Program-made: the position numbers and the translations under genes
Part shown: piece by piece, positions 24,232-38,091 of the stretch
Layout: every line of letters begins with the position of its first letter
Numbering within the stretch: position 1 is the stretch's first letter
Assembly: GCA_021397835.1 (NCBI GenBank)
Contig: JAJFZO010000094.1
Coordinates: 2,210,501-2,274,500, forward strand
Length of the DNA: 64,000 nucleotides
Source: Moringa oleifera
Lineage: Eukaryota > Streptophyta > Magnoliopsida > Brassicales > Moringaceae
Direction: 5' to 3'
The notes under the pieces: model-generated
Databases searched by the model: none
What the model was told of the DNA's origin: nothing
Seen by the model: the letters and a program-made list of their open reading frames with translations, nothing else

Positions 24232-24720
24232 ATGCTATAATCAGGGATGCTCTGGATAAGTTAACTCAGCAAACATACGATGACACTGAATTAATACAAG
24301 TCCTTGAGCATAGAGCAAAAAATCTAGATGGTGGTAATTTGACTTCAGGTACAATTTGGAAGACATTGCAGGTTGCCACCTGCCCCCAGAATAGAACTTG
24401 TTAAAGAGTGGTTCTCTTAGGTTTCACTCCCCTTTCTGAATTTCTCTCCTCTTGTATACTCAAACTGCTTGTCATCAAACTGGGATCTTCTTCTGCCTGC
24501 TGTGTAATGAATTCCATGCTTCATTAATCTGTTTGCAAGGTGCCGGTGTTTTGCTCCCAGTCTGTCATGTCCATCCTTAATATGACAAGTCCGAGCACTG
24601 TAGGAAGAGTTGCGAGACATGAGGATGGGCTTGGTGAGATCCCCGACGTGGTTGCACTTGGTGGATTGGACCTTACACTATCTCATTCTGGACTTGGTGG
24701 CAGAGCATGCAATGGCGCTT
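24232..24720. other. Unidentified coding-like stretch
   Basis: Less AT-rich than its surroundings. On + , about 24232-24390 reads openly as ALDKLTQQTYDDTELIQVLE and onward to WKTLQ. On - , 24620-24417 gives a 67-residue frame rich in charged residues (HIKDGHDRLGAKHRHLANRL). I recognise neither. They could be pieces of a decayed gene or transposon; strand is undecided. Confidence 0.25.
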
Positions 24721-24899
24721 AACACCTCAAACTACTGACCTGGATTAGAAATCTTCAGGACACATCCACAATCAAAGGGTAGATGCCAAACGAGAGAATC
24801 TCCAAGGTAGTAGCCCTGCCAGCTCTTACATGCATGATCGCAATGAGGTTAGGGTCATTGCGTGGTTCATGATCCATGTTGGACTAGTTTTATAGTTCG

Positions 24900-25142
24900 C
24901 TTAAATAAAATTTAGTTTAATTCATTTAATAATTAAGTTAAATTAAGGTTACTCATTTAAAAAATAGGCAGATTGTGAATTTTAAATTTTGAATCATATT
25001 GTTTTATGGACTGTCTGGTTAGAATTAATAAAATGAATTAAAAAATTGAGTTCACTTTGTTTGTCTAAATTTAAATTAAATTTTATGCAAGTTTCATAAA
25101 AATAAAAAATTATTAAAAAATTAATAGCATAATTTATTAATA

Positions 25143-25181
<39 letters not shown>

Positions 25182-28100
25182 CACATTATCATTAGTGTAC
25201 TATCATATTGAAAAATGAGGTAATTATTTATATTTTTTATTTTATATATTTTTTAAAATTAGTTCTTCGTATAAAAATGATTGTAATTTCATTTAATTGA
25301 TTTATTTTCTTTCAAAGAACATATATCACTTATTAATAAAATTAACTTTACATGTTAAAATCTATCTGCTAATTAGATAATAACATATTTTACTTGTTAA
25401 TTCTATTAATTTTAAATAACGGATAAAAATATATTAAATTTGTTATAATATTCAAAATATTTGAGGAGTTTGAAATTTTTTATTTAATATTTTTATATCA
25501 TTTTTATTATTTTATATGTTAAATTTATTTATTTATTTATATTATTTTTTTAAAAACAGTAGATAAGATTATTTATTAAATTGATATGTAAAAATTCATT
25601 TGATCAACACGCATTAATTTATTTTAAATTTATCAAATTATATCATTTAAAATTTAATAAAATAATTAAAAAATATGATTGAATAAGTCTAGTTCAAAGG
25701 TAAATCACCAATTTCATGATTTGAAGCACGAATTTGACTCAATTAGTTTAAAAAAATTTGTTGAATTTTGTTGAATCGAGCTTACATTATGAATTTACAA
25801 ATCAAGTCAACTCGATCTTGTTGTTATTAACCCTAACAAGAAGTCTTGAGGGTCCTAATGTAGCACTACCATAATGGGAACTATCAACGAAGATCTCGAC
25901 CACACTAAACTAGCTTGCTATGGATTTAGACTTGAAAGTTGTAGCTTCTAATTAGAGTTGCAAGAGATCTAAGAGTCCCAAAGCTTAAAAGTTCAAAAGG
26001 ATCCACAAACTGAAGACAATAAAAACTCAAAGCTTAGTGAGGATGGTATAAGTAGAGCCTTAGCTCATCCCCTCATTGTGAAGTTACTGTGTCATGGAGT
26101 CATTAAGGCAAGTAGTTGCTTCAACATAATTGCATTCCAATTTGGATAGAGAATTATATTATTTATAAGATTTGAACAATTCAACTTATGATTTAAAAAT
26201 CAGTTGAGACTTAATTTGAGATTATTTTTAAAATTTATAAACTAAATAATAAATATTTGTGTATATAACTTTTTTGAGACATAATCACCAATTTAAATTT
26301 CAAAATTCCTTTTAACAAAAAGATTACCATTAAATTAAAGTTCACACTCACTTTGTTTATATATAAATATTAATATTCTAATATAAAAATAAATTTAAAA
26401 TGTTATCAATTGCAGATTTAAATTTTCTTAAATAATTATCATTGAATTTAAAATTATACAAATACAATTATTTTTACATTAATGTATTTTTAAAAAAAAA
26501 TTATATATGTATACGAGATAAACTTAATGTTCACACGTGGACTTTGACAAATATGTTTGCAATTTTATTAAATCGTTCATATATATATTATAATATTATG
26601 TTAGATATATGATTTGATTAAAATGTCAACAAGATGGTCACTCTCATAAAGGTTGCCTTATCTTCTCCCAACCAAGGCTTGAGTTAATAGCCGAACTGTT
26701 TGCTTTAAAGCCGAAAATATTAGTAAGAGAAATGAATATGATACTCCACCCTCTCCATAATGCCAAAACTGTAATACTTTTCTCAATCCAGTAGGCCCAA
26801 TGTCAAAATGAACCATGCAAATTAATGTGGCTGCACTAACTTGTTAATTAAGTTGCATATTTTCATTAATTTGTTTGCTGAGATGTTCTTATCTTGGGGT
26901 AACGTTTCCTGTGTGGGATTTTAGATAATTATATTTTTCAAAAAATAAAAAATCTACTTTTAAAATTTAAATGTGTTGATAAATAGATTACTCACGGATT
27001 TGATACTTAAATTTTAGTTTAAATTTAACAGTAAATATGATTCTTACATTTGATTTTATTATCAAGTTTCTTGAGAATTATCTTATTATTACTTTTATTT
27101 TTTAATAACACTGTTATAAATATATATTTATAATTTGATTCATAATGTTTTAAAATTTTTATTAATAAATATTAATTAATTATCATAGTTTTATTTATTA
27201 TATCATATTATTTTAATTTATAAAATATTATAACTAATAAGTGAGACGATATTGCAGATGCAGACTATTGTAATGACAATAATAATATGATAATGACAAT
27301 CACACTATTGTTGCAAAAAATGTGAAATTTTATTAAAAAATAGAATTATATTATTTATGAGATTTTATTCAAGTGATTTCACAAGTTAGGACATGCTTAT
27401 TGTGTATTTTAAAAATAATAAATTAAAGTTACAGTATTTTTCATGGAAAATTTAATAATAAACAAAAAATATATTACTACTACCAAATAAATCATGTTAT
27501 GAGTTTTTGGTTTTCATAAATTTCCTAATCACCATAGATTTCATAAGTACAAAGTCTAACTTGTTAATACTCTGGAAATGTTTTTTTTTTCTTTTTCTCA
27601 TAAATTTTGGATAAATATATAACAAATTTTAAACTATTCATGTTTTTCCAATTTAAATCCCATATTTTGAATAAAATTTAAATAAAATTTTGAGATTTAT
27701 GCTCTCTCTCTCCAAGCTTTTAAAAAGTCTCTAAACCAACTTGATCTATTAGTTTGAATGAATTTGAATATTTATTGAAAAATTTAAAATTTTAAAAATA
27801 TTTTATAACGAATTTTCACTTGAAAATTATCATATATATATATATAAATATTCAAAAAAGAGTACTGAAAATATTTTTTCAAAAAATTTATACGATTTAA
27901 AATTTAAAAAATAATTTATAATTCAAAAATTGTTCAAATTAGAGAAATGAATTCGACATGAAATTTTGAATATATTTGAATCTTTTTTTTAGATATTATC
28001 CTTAATTCCTAATAATAGTTTTGAATCAAAGTCCAATTTAAATACAATTTAGAGGGAGATTTGTTTGGAGACTTACTAAAATTCATGATTTGTTTGGAAA

Positions 28101-30519
28101 GAGAAAGTAAGCATCATGATTTCGTATGATATTTATTTTTTAATCAATTTTTTATACACAAAATTTTAATTTAGTTTAGATTAGATTTTTAGTTCTAATA
28201 GTTGTGAAAAATTAAAAATGTTTTTATTGTTAAAATATCTTAAACTTAAATGTATTTTACATTTCATTTTGAGTTTCTCACTCAATTTTAAATAATTTTC
28301 AAATTTTAATGATTTTTATTTTAATTTTTTTATAATATACAATTTCAAAAAAAGCATTTTAGTGTTACAGAAGTTTTAAATTTTTTTGTCATAGTTGTTT
28401 GAATACTTCTTTCATTTATAAATTAAAATGTAGTAAAAATTAATTGAATAACATATTCAATTTTGATTAGTTTATATTTTAAAAAAATTAAATGTAAGAT
28501 TTAAATTAAAAATTCATAAGTAAAATATTTTAAAAAATTGATTGAAAATTGCAAATAATTGAAGTGTTTTATTTTAAATTTTTATCCGTAAATTCTATCA
28601 AAAATGACTTTTATTTGAAATCCATGTGAAGATAATAAAAACAAAAGATGCTCTTACCAAAGTCAATTATTCTCATTAATTTTGGGATAGAGAATTGAAC
28701 CCATGCCATGAAGAACTTGCATGAAAAGGCAACTCCTCCATCTTCTTCATTAATTATACATAGCTGTGCATGCATCTCATTTTCATGGTGTAAGGAAAGA
28801 AAAAGAAAACAGAAAACAGAAAATGACACTCTTGTCTGGTGTCTGCCGACGATTTAGTGTCAATCTTTCATCTTTGTAATCTTTTAGACGGAAATCCCAT
28901 ACAGGAGGCCACCAAATGTGGTTGGGAATGTGATATGACACCTTGGCGAAGTAACATTGCAAGTGGTACGTTTCTTATATATCTTTGAGTCACAGGGAAC
29001 ATCACTACCTTAATTTCCGGAGGGATAGTTGGATTTGGTCGAGTACTAACCTTATACCTATAGTTTAATTGTTTTCTATGATTTTAATGTCAATTCAACC
29101 TGCACATTAGCATCCTATCTTCTACCATATTGGGAGCAGTAAATGCCAAATACATGTGGTAGACAACATTATCTTCTTTATTGCATGCTTATTTTTGGTT
29201 ACAACAAGGCAATAGGAGAACCTAGTAAAACTAAATGCTACAAAAGTAAGTGCTCAAAGGATAAATTCTTATCTTCATTGGAAACACAAGACATGAAAGA
29301 AGACACGGACCCAAATCTATTTGATGAGTGGGTCTGCCGTTTGGTTGGCATTATGTAATTAAGGTAATCCTTTTGAAATGTGTTTATGTGACAGCTGAAG
29401 AGCATTCCACCAGCATGGGTATCTGTGTCAGCAGTCAGTATTGACAAGAATGAGAGAACCAACTGGTGCTAACCTCAGTTCATGATGTAGGGTTGTAGGC
29501 CCCAGAGTACAGGACCAGCACTGGATCATCACTTTGCTGGTTGCTCATAAAGCCAACAACACAACTGCACAATTCTAATTAATGTGGGTTTCTGTTTGCC
29601 CTAAGGATTTATGATTAACCGCAAGCAGTCAGTTCCCAGAGAGGAAGGGCATGGAGGTGGCGTCTGGGTGGCCATTAGGTTGGTGTGGAAGAGAAGTGCT
29701 GTTTGCTGCTGTTTTGTCGAGATAAGTCAGATAAATTATAATAATTCTAACATTATAGTAAATAAATTTGAAGTTAACAAAGAGAAATTCACTTTTATAT
29801 AATAAAGTTTATTTCCAATAAGTTAAGATAATCACTTTTGCGCTTAAATCGGCCGGGCATGGAAGAGGGAGGAGGATCTCACATGTTGCACATCACTCTT
29901 GCCCATGAAACCCCTTCCACAATGTTCTCTTTCTACCAAAACATATAAGCGGTTTTCTATTTTCTCCATCCCATTAAGCTCGTGATATATATTTGCTATC
30001 AATATTGAGTCACCGTGATGATAGTATATAATTAAATTAATGTTATATACCATCACATGCTTTGTCATTAGTTTTTATATTTTTTTATTATTTTTTAGTT
30101 GAATTTTTTTATTATACATGTTATACATATTATAAATAACAAATTTATGAAGTGCACTTTTTTATTAAATAAATTGTTTAATTTTTTTCACCTGTTCATA
30201 TCTAAATTCATATATTTTTTACTACATATTTATAACAATTCAATAATTAATATAAATATATAAGAATCATATATTAAAATAATATCAAAAAGAAAAGAAA
30301 TATCGAAGGATAGGCCTTCTTGATTGAGATTGAAATACCTACATTATCATGCAAACAATAACAGTTGTAAATAACTAAAATTAAAACAAGACAAAAATTA
30401 ATATTTAATTGATGTTTAAAATATATGAATTTTATATATATTAAAAATATTATAAAAATAAATATATAAAATCATAGGATAATTAAATTTTAGCTAAAGG
30501 TTATACAAAACCTTGATGT
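24900..30519. other. AT-rich intergenic DNA
   Basis: Very AT-rich, low-complexity sequence. No exon chain or mobile element could be read. Short frames at 29143-29358 (+) and 30068-29844 (-) have no recognisable similarity; the latter's GC-richer tract near 29850-29950 might be part of an old LTR. Confidence 0.5.
25149..25178. repeat. (AT)n microsatellite
   Basis: An uninterrupted AT dinucleotide run of 15 units. Confidence 0.9.
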
Positions 30520-30845
30520 TTATCCTATTTCACCAAACAAATTTTAATGTTGCAAAAGTTATAAGTCAAAGATTTATCAATTTGATTATTGAAATGCCTA
30601 AAAAATTAATCAATTCAATTTTGCATTACTTTTTGAGTACAATTCAATTTTAAAATTTTAAAATTTTTACAATATAAATTTTTAAAATATATTTACAATG
30701 CTAAAAAAAAATTTATTTTTTTAAAGATAGCTTAAATATTTTTTTATATCTTTGAAAAATTTTAAGTTAAAATTCTTTATATAAGGTCTCAAATTTGAAT
30801 ATCTTAATTTTTTTATAAAATTCAATTTAGTCTAAGTTGATAGAT
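30520..30845. repeat. Dispersed AT-rich repeat, copy 1
   Basis: Related by eye to 37430-37760: both carry a GGTCTCWAATTTGAATAT segment, then an A/T stretch, then TTCAATTTR and GATAGATMAAC. It abuts the left LTR of the first Copia-like element. Confidence 0.45.
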
Positions 30846-31300
30846 AAACTAAGGAGAACAGCAGTAGAGAGAGAACATAGAGAGAGAACAAACAGATTTA
30901 CGTAGTTTGACAATATACCTATAACCATGAGGTACAACACAAAATATTCTTCACTAGAAAGAAATTATATGCATAAGAAGATTGACAACTCTCTTCCTAA
31001 AAATTGAGAACCCTACAACTTTAACTTATAGAATATGCAATACAAGAATGAAATACTTAGAATTTTCTCACCCCTTAAGTATTTCAAGTGAAAACAAGGA
31101 TCAAATTATAACTATCAAACATAATAAACACTAAAGAAAGTGGTATTTATCTTTAAGACAGTTATCAAAAAGTTAAATCCCTAGATAAACACCACAAATT
31201 AAATGAGCTAAGTTCCATAAGGATTTAAATAAAAGATAAGGATAGAAATAAGTTTTTATTAAATCCTATCTAAATAAACTCCCATTTGAAGACTTTTTCT
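30846..31300 (-). repeat. Left (3') LTR of the Copia-like derivative
   Basis: Shares with the right copy the block starting AGAGAGAACAAACA, then TTTGAYAATRTACY, a TATTCTTCA block and an AGGAT...TTAAAT series in the same order. Divergence is high, so the insertion is old. Confidence 0.45.
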
Positions 31301-32559
31301 CATCCTTTCAAGATAACTCTCCAAAGTTGTTGCCTATCATTTATCAGTTAACAACAAGCCTAAGAGAAGTTTGAATAACTTCTTCTTTTTGAGGCTTCAT
31401 AGCAATTAGATACGTGGTTATCATTATGAATTTTCAACAATAAAATTCAACTCAGTCTCATGCACAATCAGGAATTCATAAAACCGACCAACCAAAAAAT
31501 ATCGACCACTATTATACAATGAAGTCCGGTGATGCACCTTTCAAAGCAAAAAACAACTCTACAATTATCCAATAATCTCTGCCCAATTAACCATGAACTT
31601 ATCCACAACTCCCATTACTTTTGTAATTTCAAGTTTGTACACATCATGATAACATAAGACTTCATACTGCAATAAATATAATCTTCAAAACATCTTTATC
31701 TTTCTCGTTTCTATGTTAAGGAATTATTCTAAAGATAACTATTAAACAAGGTGGGTATCTTACAGAGTGAAGTGACACAAAATCCTATTGACATAACTTT
31801 TAAGTTATCTAGTCTTTCTTATTCTCTTAGCCTCTAATTAAAGTTATCACAAGAATCTCATATGTAACTTTGACCTTCATTAAAATCCCTAATCAGTTAA
31901 GCTTTCAAGTTTTCAACACCCATGCAACTAATAACTCATCCAAAGATAAATATTATCATTATTAGCATCATATCTATAGAAATCCTAAGCTCATAATAAA
32001 GGAGTCAAATCACTCGTATGAATGCCTTGGTATCTATTTCATCTTGCAAAGATATGTTCATCAAGAGTCCTCATTTTTAATAGTAAAGTATCTCTAGCTT
32101 AAGTTAGAAGCAAACATATCAAATAAAATAAGATAGTTACATACTCCACTCATAAGAATACTAATATTCCTCCATCTATCTTTGATTGTTTGTTTCATCT
32201 ATATTCCTCATCTACATTTTCTGCGCATGCAAGTTCCATAATCTTTTCCACAATCTTTTTTGTAGTGGTTTTTTCAGACAAATTAAATAAAATCATACCT
32301 CTTTTAGAGTCAAGTGAATATTTACCATTACCAGTTCATCTTTCTTGATAAATCAACATCAAATATCTCATTTGGCTTTTTTTTCTATTCTAGCAAGGGC
32401 TATAACGCATCCATCATTCATAAAACTAGCATACATTTTTAACTTTCAATCTCTGGATAATTAGAATCGTTAAACTTTGAACCTTTTTATTTTTAATTAA
32501 TTAAAATAAAATCTTATACAAAATCAATAATTACAATCAAAGTTCTAATATTAATGGTT

Positions 32560-33130
32560 GAGAATTAAGAGAAGTAAATATATATAAGATAATAATTCAA
32601 AGATAATAATAATAATGGAAAATAAGCTAAAGAGAAAAATAGAGAGAACAAACATATTTAAGTGGTTTGATAATGTACTTACAAATTACGGGGCATAATA
32701 TAAGATATTCTTCATTAAAAAAATACTTCAAATATATAGGAAGATTACCATCTCTTACTCCCAAAACCCTTTCCCCAGGAGAACCTTTTCCTAGAGACAA
32801 GAAGAACCATCTCCTTAAAATTCAAAAATCTCACAACTCTTAACTTTATAAAGTACACAATATAAAAATGAGATACTTAAAATTCCTCGTTCCTTGGGTA
32901 TTTATAATGTAAACAAAGATCGGATAATTATTAAATATGATAAGTATTATCTTTAATAAAGATTATGTTCATCATTAAGATAATTATCAAAAATTTAAAT
33001 TCCTAAATAAGCAACTAGAAGAGATAAATTCGACAAGGTTTTAAAGCAAGAGATAAGAATAGAAAGAAGAATTCTATCTCAATATTACCATTAAATTTTA
33101 TTTGAAATATGATGAAATTGAACTATTTTA
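32560..33130 (-). repeat. Right (5') LTR of the Copia-like derivative
   Basis: Second copy of the repeat described at 30846-31300, starting near GGTTGAGAATT and containing AGAGAGAACAAACAT at about 32641. Confidence 0.45.
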
Positions 33131-33639
33131 TCTTTTTTCTTCTCCCCATAAGAATAAAAGAAATATTATTTTGATTTTAGCAATATTTTATTGGTTTAAA
33201 CTAAAATATCCTTAAAAGTGATAAAATGCTTTTAATGTTTCTCAATCTTTTTAGAGATGTAATAAACCTCTTTACCTTTGTGAATAAAAACTCACTTTCT
33301 CTAGCTTTTTTCTCTTCCAATATAAAGTTATTCGATTATAAAACTAAACATTGCTTTTCGAGCTAGAATTTCTACCCTGAAGATATGATTTTATGGACTA
33401 GTTCTATCTCGCATTTTGTTTTACATTCATCAAGATGGCCATTTTTTTTCACATACCTTTTCTACTTTCTCTCTCCACCTGATCAAATATTCTTTGATTA
33501 TAAGAGAAAATATTATTTTTTACTATGAAGTAGTATTTCATAAATCTGCAATGTGCTTTTTTAATCTTGTTTTGCTTTATACTTTCTCTCCAATTTCTCT
33601 TCTTTTGATTGAATATTCTTTGATTATATGAAGAAAGAA

Positions 33640-36300
33640 ATGTGTATTTGTTGAGACGTACACTTTTGAAGTAGTATTTCTTGAATTTATGGCTCCATTG
33701 TCTGGGTATCTTTGTTAAGCATGAGAAGGAAAAAAAATGATCTCATTAACTAGGTATATCATATGCACTTAATACTTGTTATGTTGGAGTTTCATGTTTG
33801 ATTTGTTTATCATATGGAATACTATGGTAACATAATTGCGATATTTTTTTTTAAGCATACATGTGTTGTTTTTTAGAAATGCAAGTACTATTACATTTGT
33901 AAGGCTCATTACTATTAGTGGAGTATTTAAGACACCAGTATCTTCTTTATTTGTATGATAAGGAATCTTTTTGTGTAGCTATGCAAAATTCTTTCATAAT
34001 AATTCTTTTATATTATCAAGTATTTTATTTTCATCAAGTCTCCAAATATTGTTATCCACCGAATTTGACTTATAACTTCTAAGTACCTCATTTCAAAATC
34101 TCTAGCCAATTGAGCTTTAAGTTTACATCACCATCTACATGGGAACCCGCAACTAGTAAGTTATTCACAGTTAATAAGATTATAAAACTATTGTCATTTA
34201 GTTGGTATAATGTTTAGTATTAGATTTGCGTAACTCAAAACTTGTAATTAAAGAATTAGATCGCTGGTATGAACAACTTGATACTAATTTAATTGGTACG
34301 TAATGATTTGTCCAATTGTCAAACAAGCTTTTTTTTTTTTACTTGCAATAGTCTTTAGCTTGAGTCATATATATATTCTAAAAAATAACATTGATAAATA
34401 AAATTAGATAGTTATGTAACTACAAGTAAACATATAAGTTACACTCTTAAGTATCATAACGGATCAAGACTTTTGTATATCGTTACATTAGTTATTATAG
34501 GAAGCCAACTTAATCTTGATCGAAAAGATCCAAGTTAAAAGATTTTAAAGTAGGAAGTATATTTCTGTGAAAAATAGTCTTTAATCCTTGTTAGCTCATG
34601 AAGCTTCTAATTATTATATCATATTTTAGTAGACTTTGTCATTGCCTTAGCACAACAATCTCGCTGACCATAATCTCACCTATCAACCTATGTATATCTT
34701 CTACAAGCCCTTTTATGCAACTATTAGTGCTCCTTTAACTATCTTTGCTTGTTTGCTTCTTTTAGAAAACTTTTGCCCTTTCATTAAATTTTCCTAAAAA
34801 TAATAAAACTTTTTTGATTTCCAAATATTTGGTTATGGTGCAAAACCTAGATTATATGCATTGAACCATTAAATATTTCAACCCATAAGCTTTTCTATGC
34901 AACCATTATTTTACATGTGTTATCATGACTCTTGTAAATAGTATCTCTATTGAATCGATGCTTTTAAGTTAGAAACCTACTGATATTACATACACTTTCA
35001 TAAGGATCTTCAAATGCACATAATGTTCTTCTTCAACATTAATAGGAATTTTTTCAAATGATTACGAGTTACCTTGATTCATATTTTCTATTCTACATTC
35101 TCTCCTGATATGTTTCTTCTTTTCATACTTCATATACTTTATTTTTTAATAGTTTCTCAAATTGTATCTCATTTTATTTGCATAATTATCACAATTCTCA
35201 CTAGATCTACTACAAATTATAGTTGCTTCTCTTGATAAGCCATACTTGTTTTCATGAGTGATTCCTTAAAACGTAATATTGTTACTACAAATGCATATGC
35301 AATATCAAACTCTTTATTAATGATCATCAAAAAAGAATCCCATGATTCTATCATTGAACAAAGTAGAAGACCAAGTTGATCTTTTTCATTATTTTTATCT
35401 AAATAACTACTAAAGATATTAAACTTGTTTAAGTATTCTTGTAAAGAAGACTTTGCCTCCATCATAAGGTTGTATAGCTTCTTCCACAAAGACTTCATTT
35501 GAAAAAGATTTACCTCAAACAAGTTCTACAAGTTGTCCCGTAAACTTTTTATTATAGTTTTCTTGTATACGTTAAACATAACCATTTCAGCATTGCAAGT
35601 GAATATTTGTCATTCCAACTTTAGGTTTTTGACAAGATTTGTATTACATTTCTTTTTTAGGTATTTTTTTATTCTAGTAATGACCACCGCACATCCATCC
35701 TTCATGATAGTCACATACATCTTCAACTTTCAATTAGATAATTGGAATCTTTAAAGTTCGAGATCTTAAACTTAGTGAAACTTGATCTTGTAATCTTTGA
35801 ACTATATGCAGATCTTATATGTATATAGGATAAAACTTAACGTTGATACCAATTGCAATGACGTTGAATAGAAACATACATATAATTAATAATTTAAATA
35901 TAAATAACTAATAAAATAAATTAAAAAGATAAATCAAGTTAACGATAAAAAAATTTTACGGTTTGACAATAAACAATTGAAGAAATACAATAATTAAAAT
36001 CACTCTCATTCTATCCTGAATTCTCTATTCAAGAGTCATACTAATTCATAAATTTTTCTATGTAAAATACTTTAAATGAAATTGAATGAATTAAATTTCT
36101 CTATCCATGAAAATTTTGTAGTGAAAAGCTGAATATCAAATAGCTATCAACTATTATTTTTAAAAATAATTAAATTTTCAAAACAAATCTCTAAGGAAAT
36201 AAAATTATATCTTTTTTCTTTCAATTTCTTTTTTCTTTTTCCATATATGAGACATGAAATGAAAAGATGATTTTTTTTGTATTTAGAGATGACATTTGAT
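33640..36300 (-). mobile_element. Second decayed Copia-like fragment
   Basis: Contains a gag remnant (35217-35522), a 5' internal border with a GATACCA primer-binding-site-like core at about 35842, and an LTR-like segment from about 35850 to 36300 with the TACGGTTTGACAATA block. Part of 34090-34400 resembles 31880-32110, so both elements belong to one family. The left edge is unclear. Confidence 0.45.
35217..35522 (-). pseudogene. Copia gag fragment (UBN2-type)
   Basis: A 101-residue - strand frame, MFEVNLFQMKSLWKKLYNLM, then SLQEYLNKFN and a LLCSMIESWDSF segment. This is the layout of the gag polypeptide of Copia elements (LYNLxM...HLNxFN...LLxSLPESWD). It lacks a true start and the rest of gag, so it is a fragment. 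Confidence 0.7.
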
Positions 36301-36739
36301 CTAACCATTATACGATCCCACTTAACATTTACTTTTCATGACATTGATCCTTGGTATAATTTTATCTAAACTTAAAAAATAAGTTTATTTGGAACTTTTT
36401 AAAATCATAATTTGTTTGTCTAATGGTCCAAATTCTATAATTTTATATTACATTTACTTAATCATTTACTACTCACTAACTACCAGCTGGATTACTAATT
36501 TAATTATTAAATTTTAAAATTGAAAATATAATTTAAATTTGATAATTACTTAAATATTGTAATACATGACAATTATTTTATTGGCATATAATGAATAAAA
36601 ATAAAACTTAACTTAAAAATAATATCAATGGCTTTCATATAAATGACTAGTTTTAAATTAAATATCGTGATCACTCTTGAATTTAATAGGCTACTGTCTC
36701 CAAGTTTATTCTTACTTCATTAACTTTATCAGTTAGATA
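36301..36739. other. AT-rich spacer
   Basis: No gene or element seen. Confidence 0.4.
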
Positions 36740-37060
36740 GATTAGCATTAAAAATCTGACCATAGTCCATTAATGTCGCACACAAAGCCTTTAAGACACT
36801 TTCATCATTTTTATTTTTATTTTAGCCTCTCTTCTTTCTTAATACTTAACCCAAAAAAAAAAAAAGTATTGACTATCTGGCTAGTATTAACCGAAAAGCA
36901 AAATAAATAACTAACAAGGAGACTAAATGTTATTATTAAATAATGCCACGCACCATTTAGGCTAGCCCTTAGTGGCCTATGTTGTACTTGGTAAACCTAC
37001 TCAGAGTAACACCTCTAATAAATTAGTGCAACCAATTAGTAAAAGTAATAGAATTAAGGT
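36740..37060. repeat. Upstream duplication, copy 1
   Basis: Carries CATTAATG, a TAGCCTCTCTTCTTTCTTAATA block, then AGGCTAGCCC, GGCCYA, TAAACCTA, a CTCAGAGTAA stretch and GTGCAACYAATTA. The same blocks recur in the same order at 38960-39215 just upstream of the BAHD gene. Confidence 0.55.
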
Positions 37061-37429
37061 TAAATAAAACTTTATTTATGTTTATCCTTTTTTACAAAAT
37101 GATTTCTAATTTTTAATAAATTTTCTATAAATTTTTTTTATAAATTTGAATTAAATTGAATTATATTAAAATTATAAAGTAAACATATTTAAATTAGTTA
37201 TCTTTATAATCATTTTGACTTGAATTTTTCCTTCTAGTTGTAAAGGAATATTCAACTTATCATCATAACAAAAATATCATAATTTTTTAGTACAAAAAAT
37301 ATTTTAAAAATTTATAAAATAAATATTATTTTAAACCCTAAATTTTGCACTCTCTCATTAATTAAACTTTAATTTTCAAAATATTTTTAAATAAATCTTT
37401 TTCTATTAATTTTGTTCAAAATAAACCTT

Positions 37430-37760
37430 CATGAAAGTATTATAAAAAATTAATTTGTATTTTGATTATTAAAATGCTTTAAAAATTATTATTTTGATTT
37501 TATCCCTCAAATGTAAATAATTTTTCACTAAAAAGCTCTTCTTCATGAATTTTTAAAATTTTTGATAAAATAATATTTTTTAAAAAATTTCAGTACTCAG
37601 AAAATTTGATCCAAATTTTTTGTTATGGTACTTGAAATAATTATTTGCATTTATGAAAAATTTTAAATCAAAATCCATTATAAAAGGTCTCTAATTTGAA
37701 TATTTTTAATTTTTAAATTTTTTGATAGGGTTCAATTTGATATAAATTGATAGATCAAAC
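37430..37760. repeat. Dispersed AT-rich repeat, copy 2
   Basis: Matches 30520-30845 as described there; same orientation. Confidence 0.45.
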
Positions 37761-38053
37761 ATTTATCTAAATTTGTATTATGAAAAATTAAAAAAATCAT
37801 AAAAAATAGTTTTTTGAATCGATAATAATTTTAATTTTAAGAATGGACTTAAAATAAAATATAAATTTTTTTGAATATTTTTTTAATCATTTCAACCTTA
37901 AAGATATTTAGAACTATTTAAAAAATAAAATTGAATTTGGCCATAACACTAGATTAATATTTATTTAAATATTTTTTAAAAAGAAAGTAACTAAGATTTT
38001 GCATGATATTTACCAAAAATAAATTAATAAAAATTTTAAATTAAAAATTTATG

Positions 38054-38055
<2 letters not shown>

Positions 38056-38089
<34 letters not shown>
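38056..38089. repeat. (AT)n microsatellite
   Basis: About 17 TA units. A 60-residue frame reading through it (38041-38223, -) is an artefact of the repeat. Confidence 0.9.

Positions 38090-38091
<2 letters not shown>

Larger units (their letters stand above)
30846..33130 (-). mobile_element. Internally deleted Copia-like LTR element
   Basis: Two similar direct repeats flank about 1.26 kb without readable ORFs. The right-hand internal border (32300-32558) resembles the segment between a gag remnant and an LTR at 35590-35840, including a CGCATCCATC-containing stretch. That puts the 5' LTR on the right and the element on the - strand. With no pol it is a deletion derivative that would need proteins in trans. 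Edges are approximate. Confidence 0.5.
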
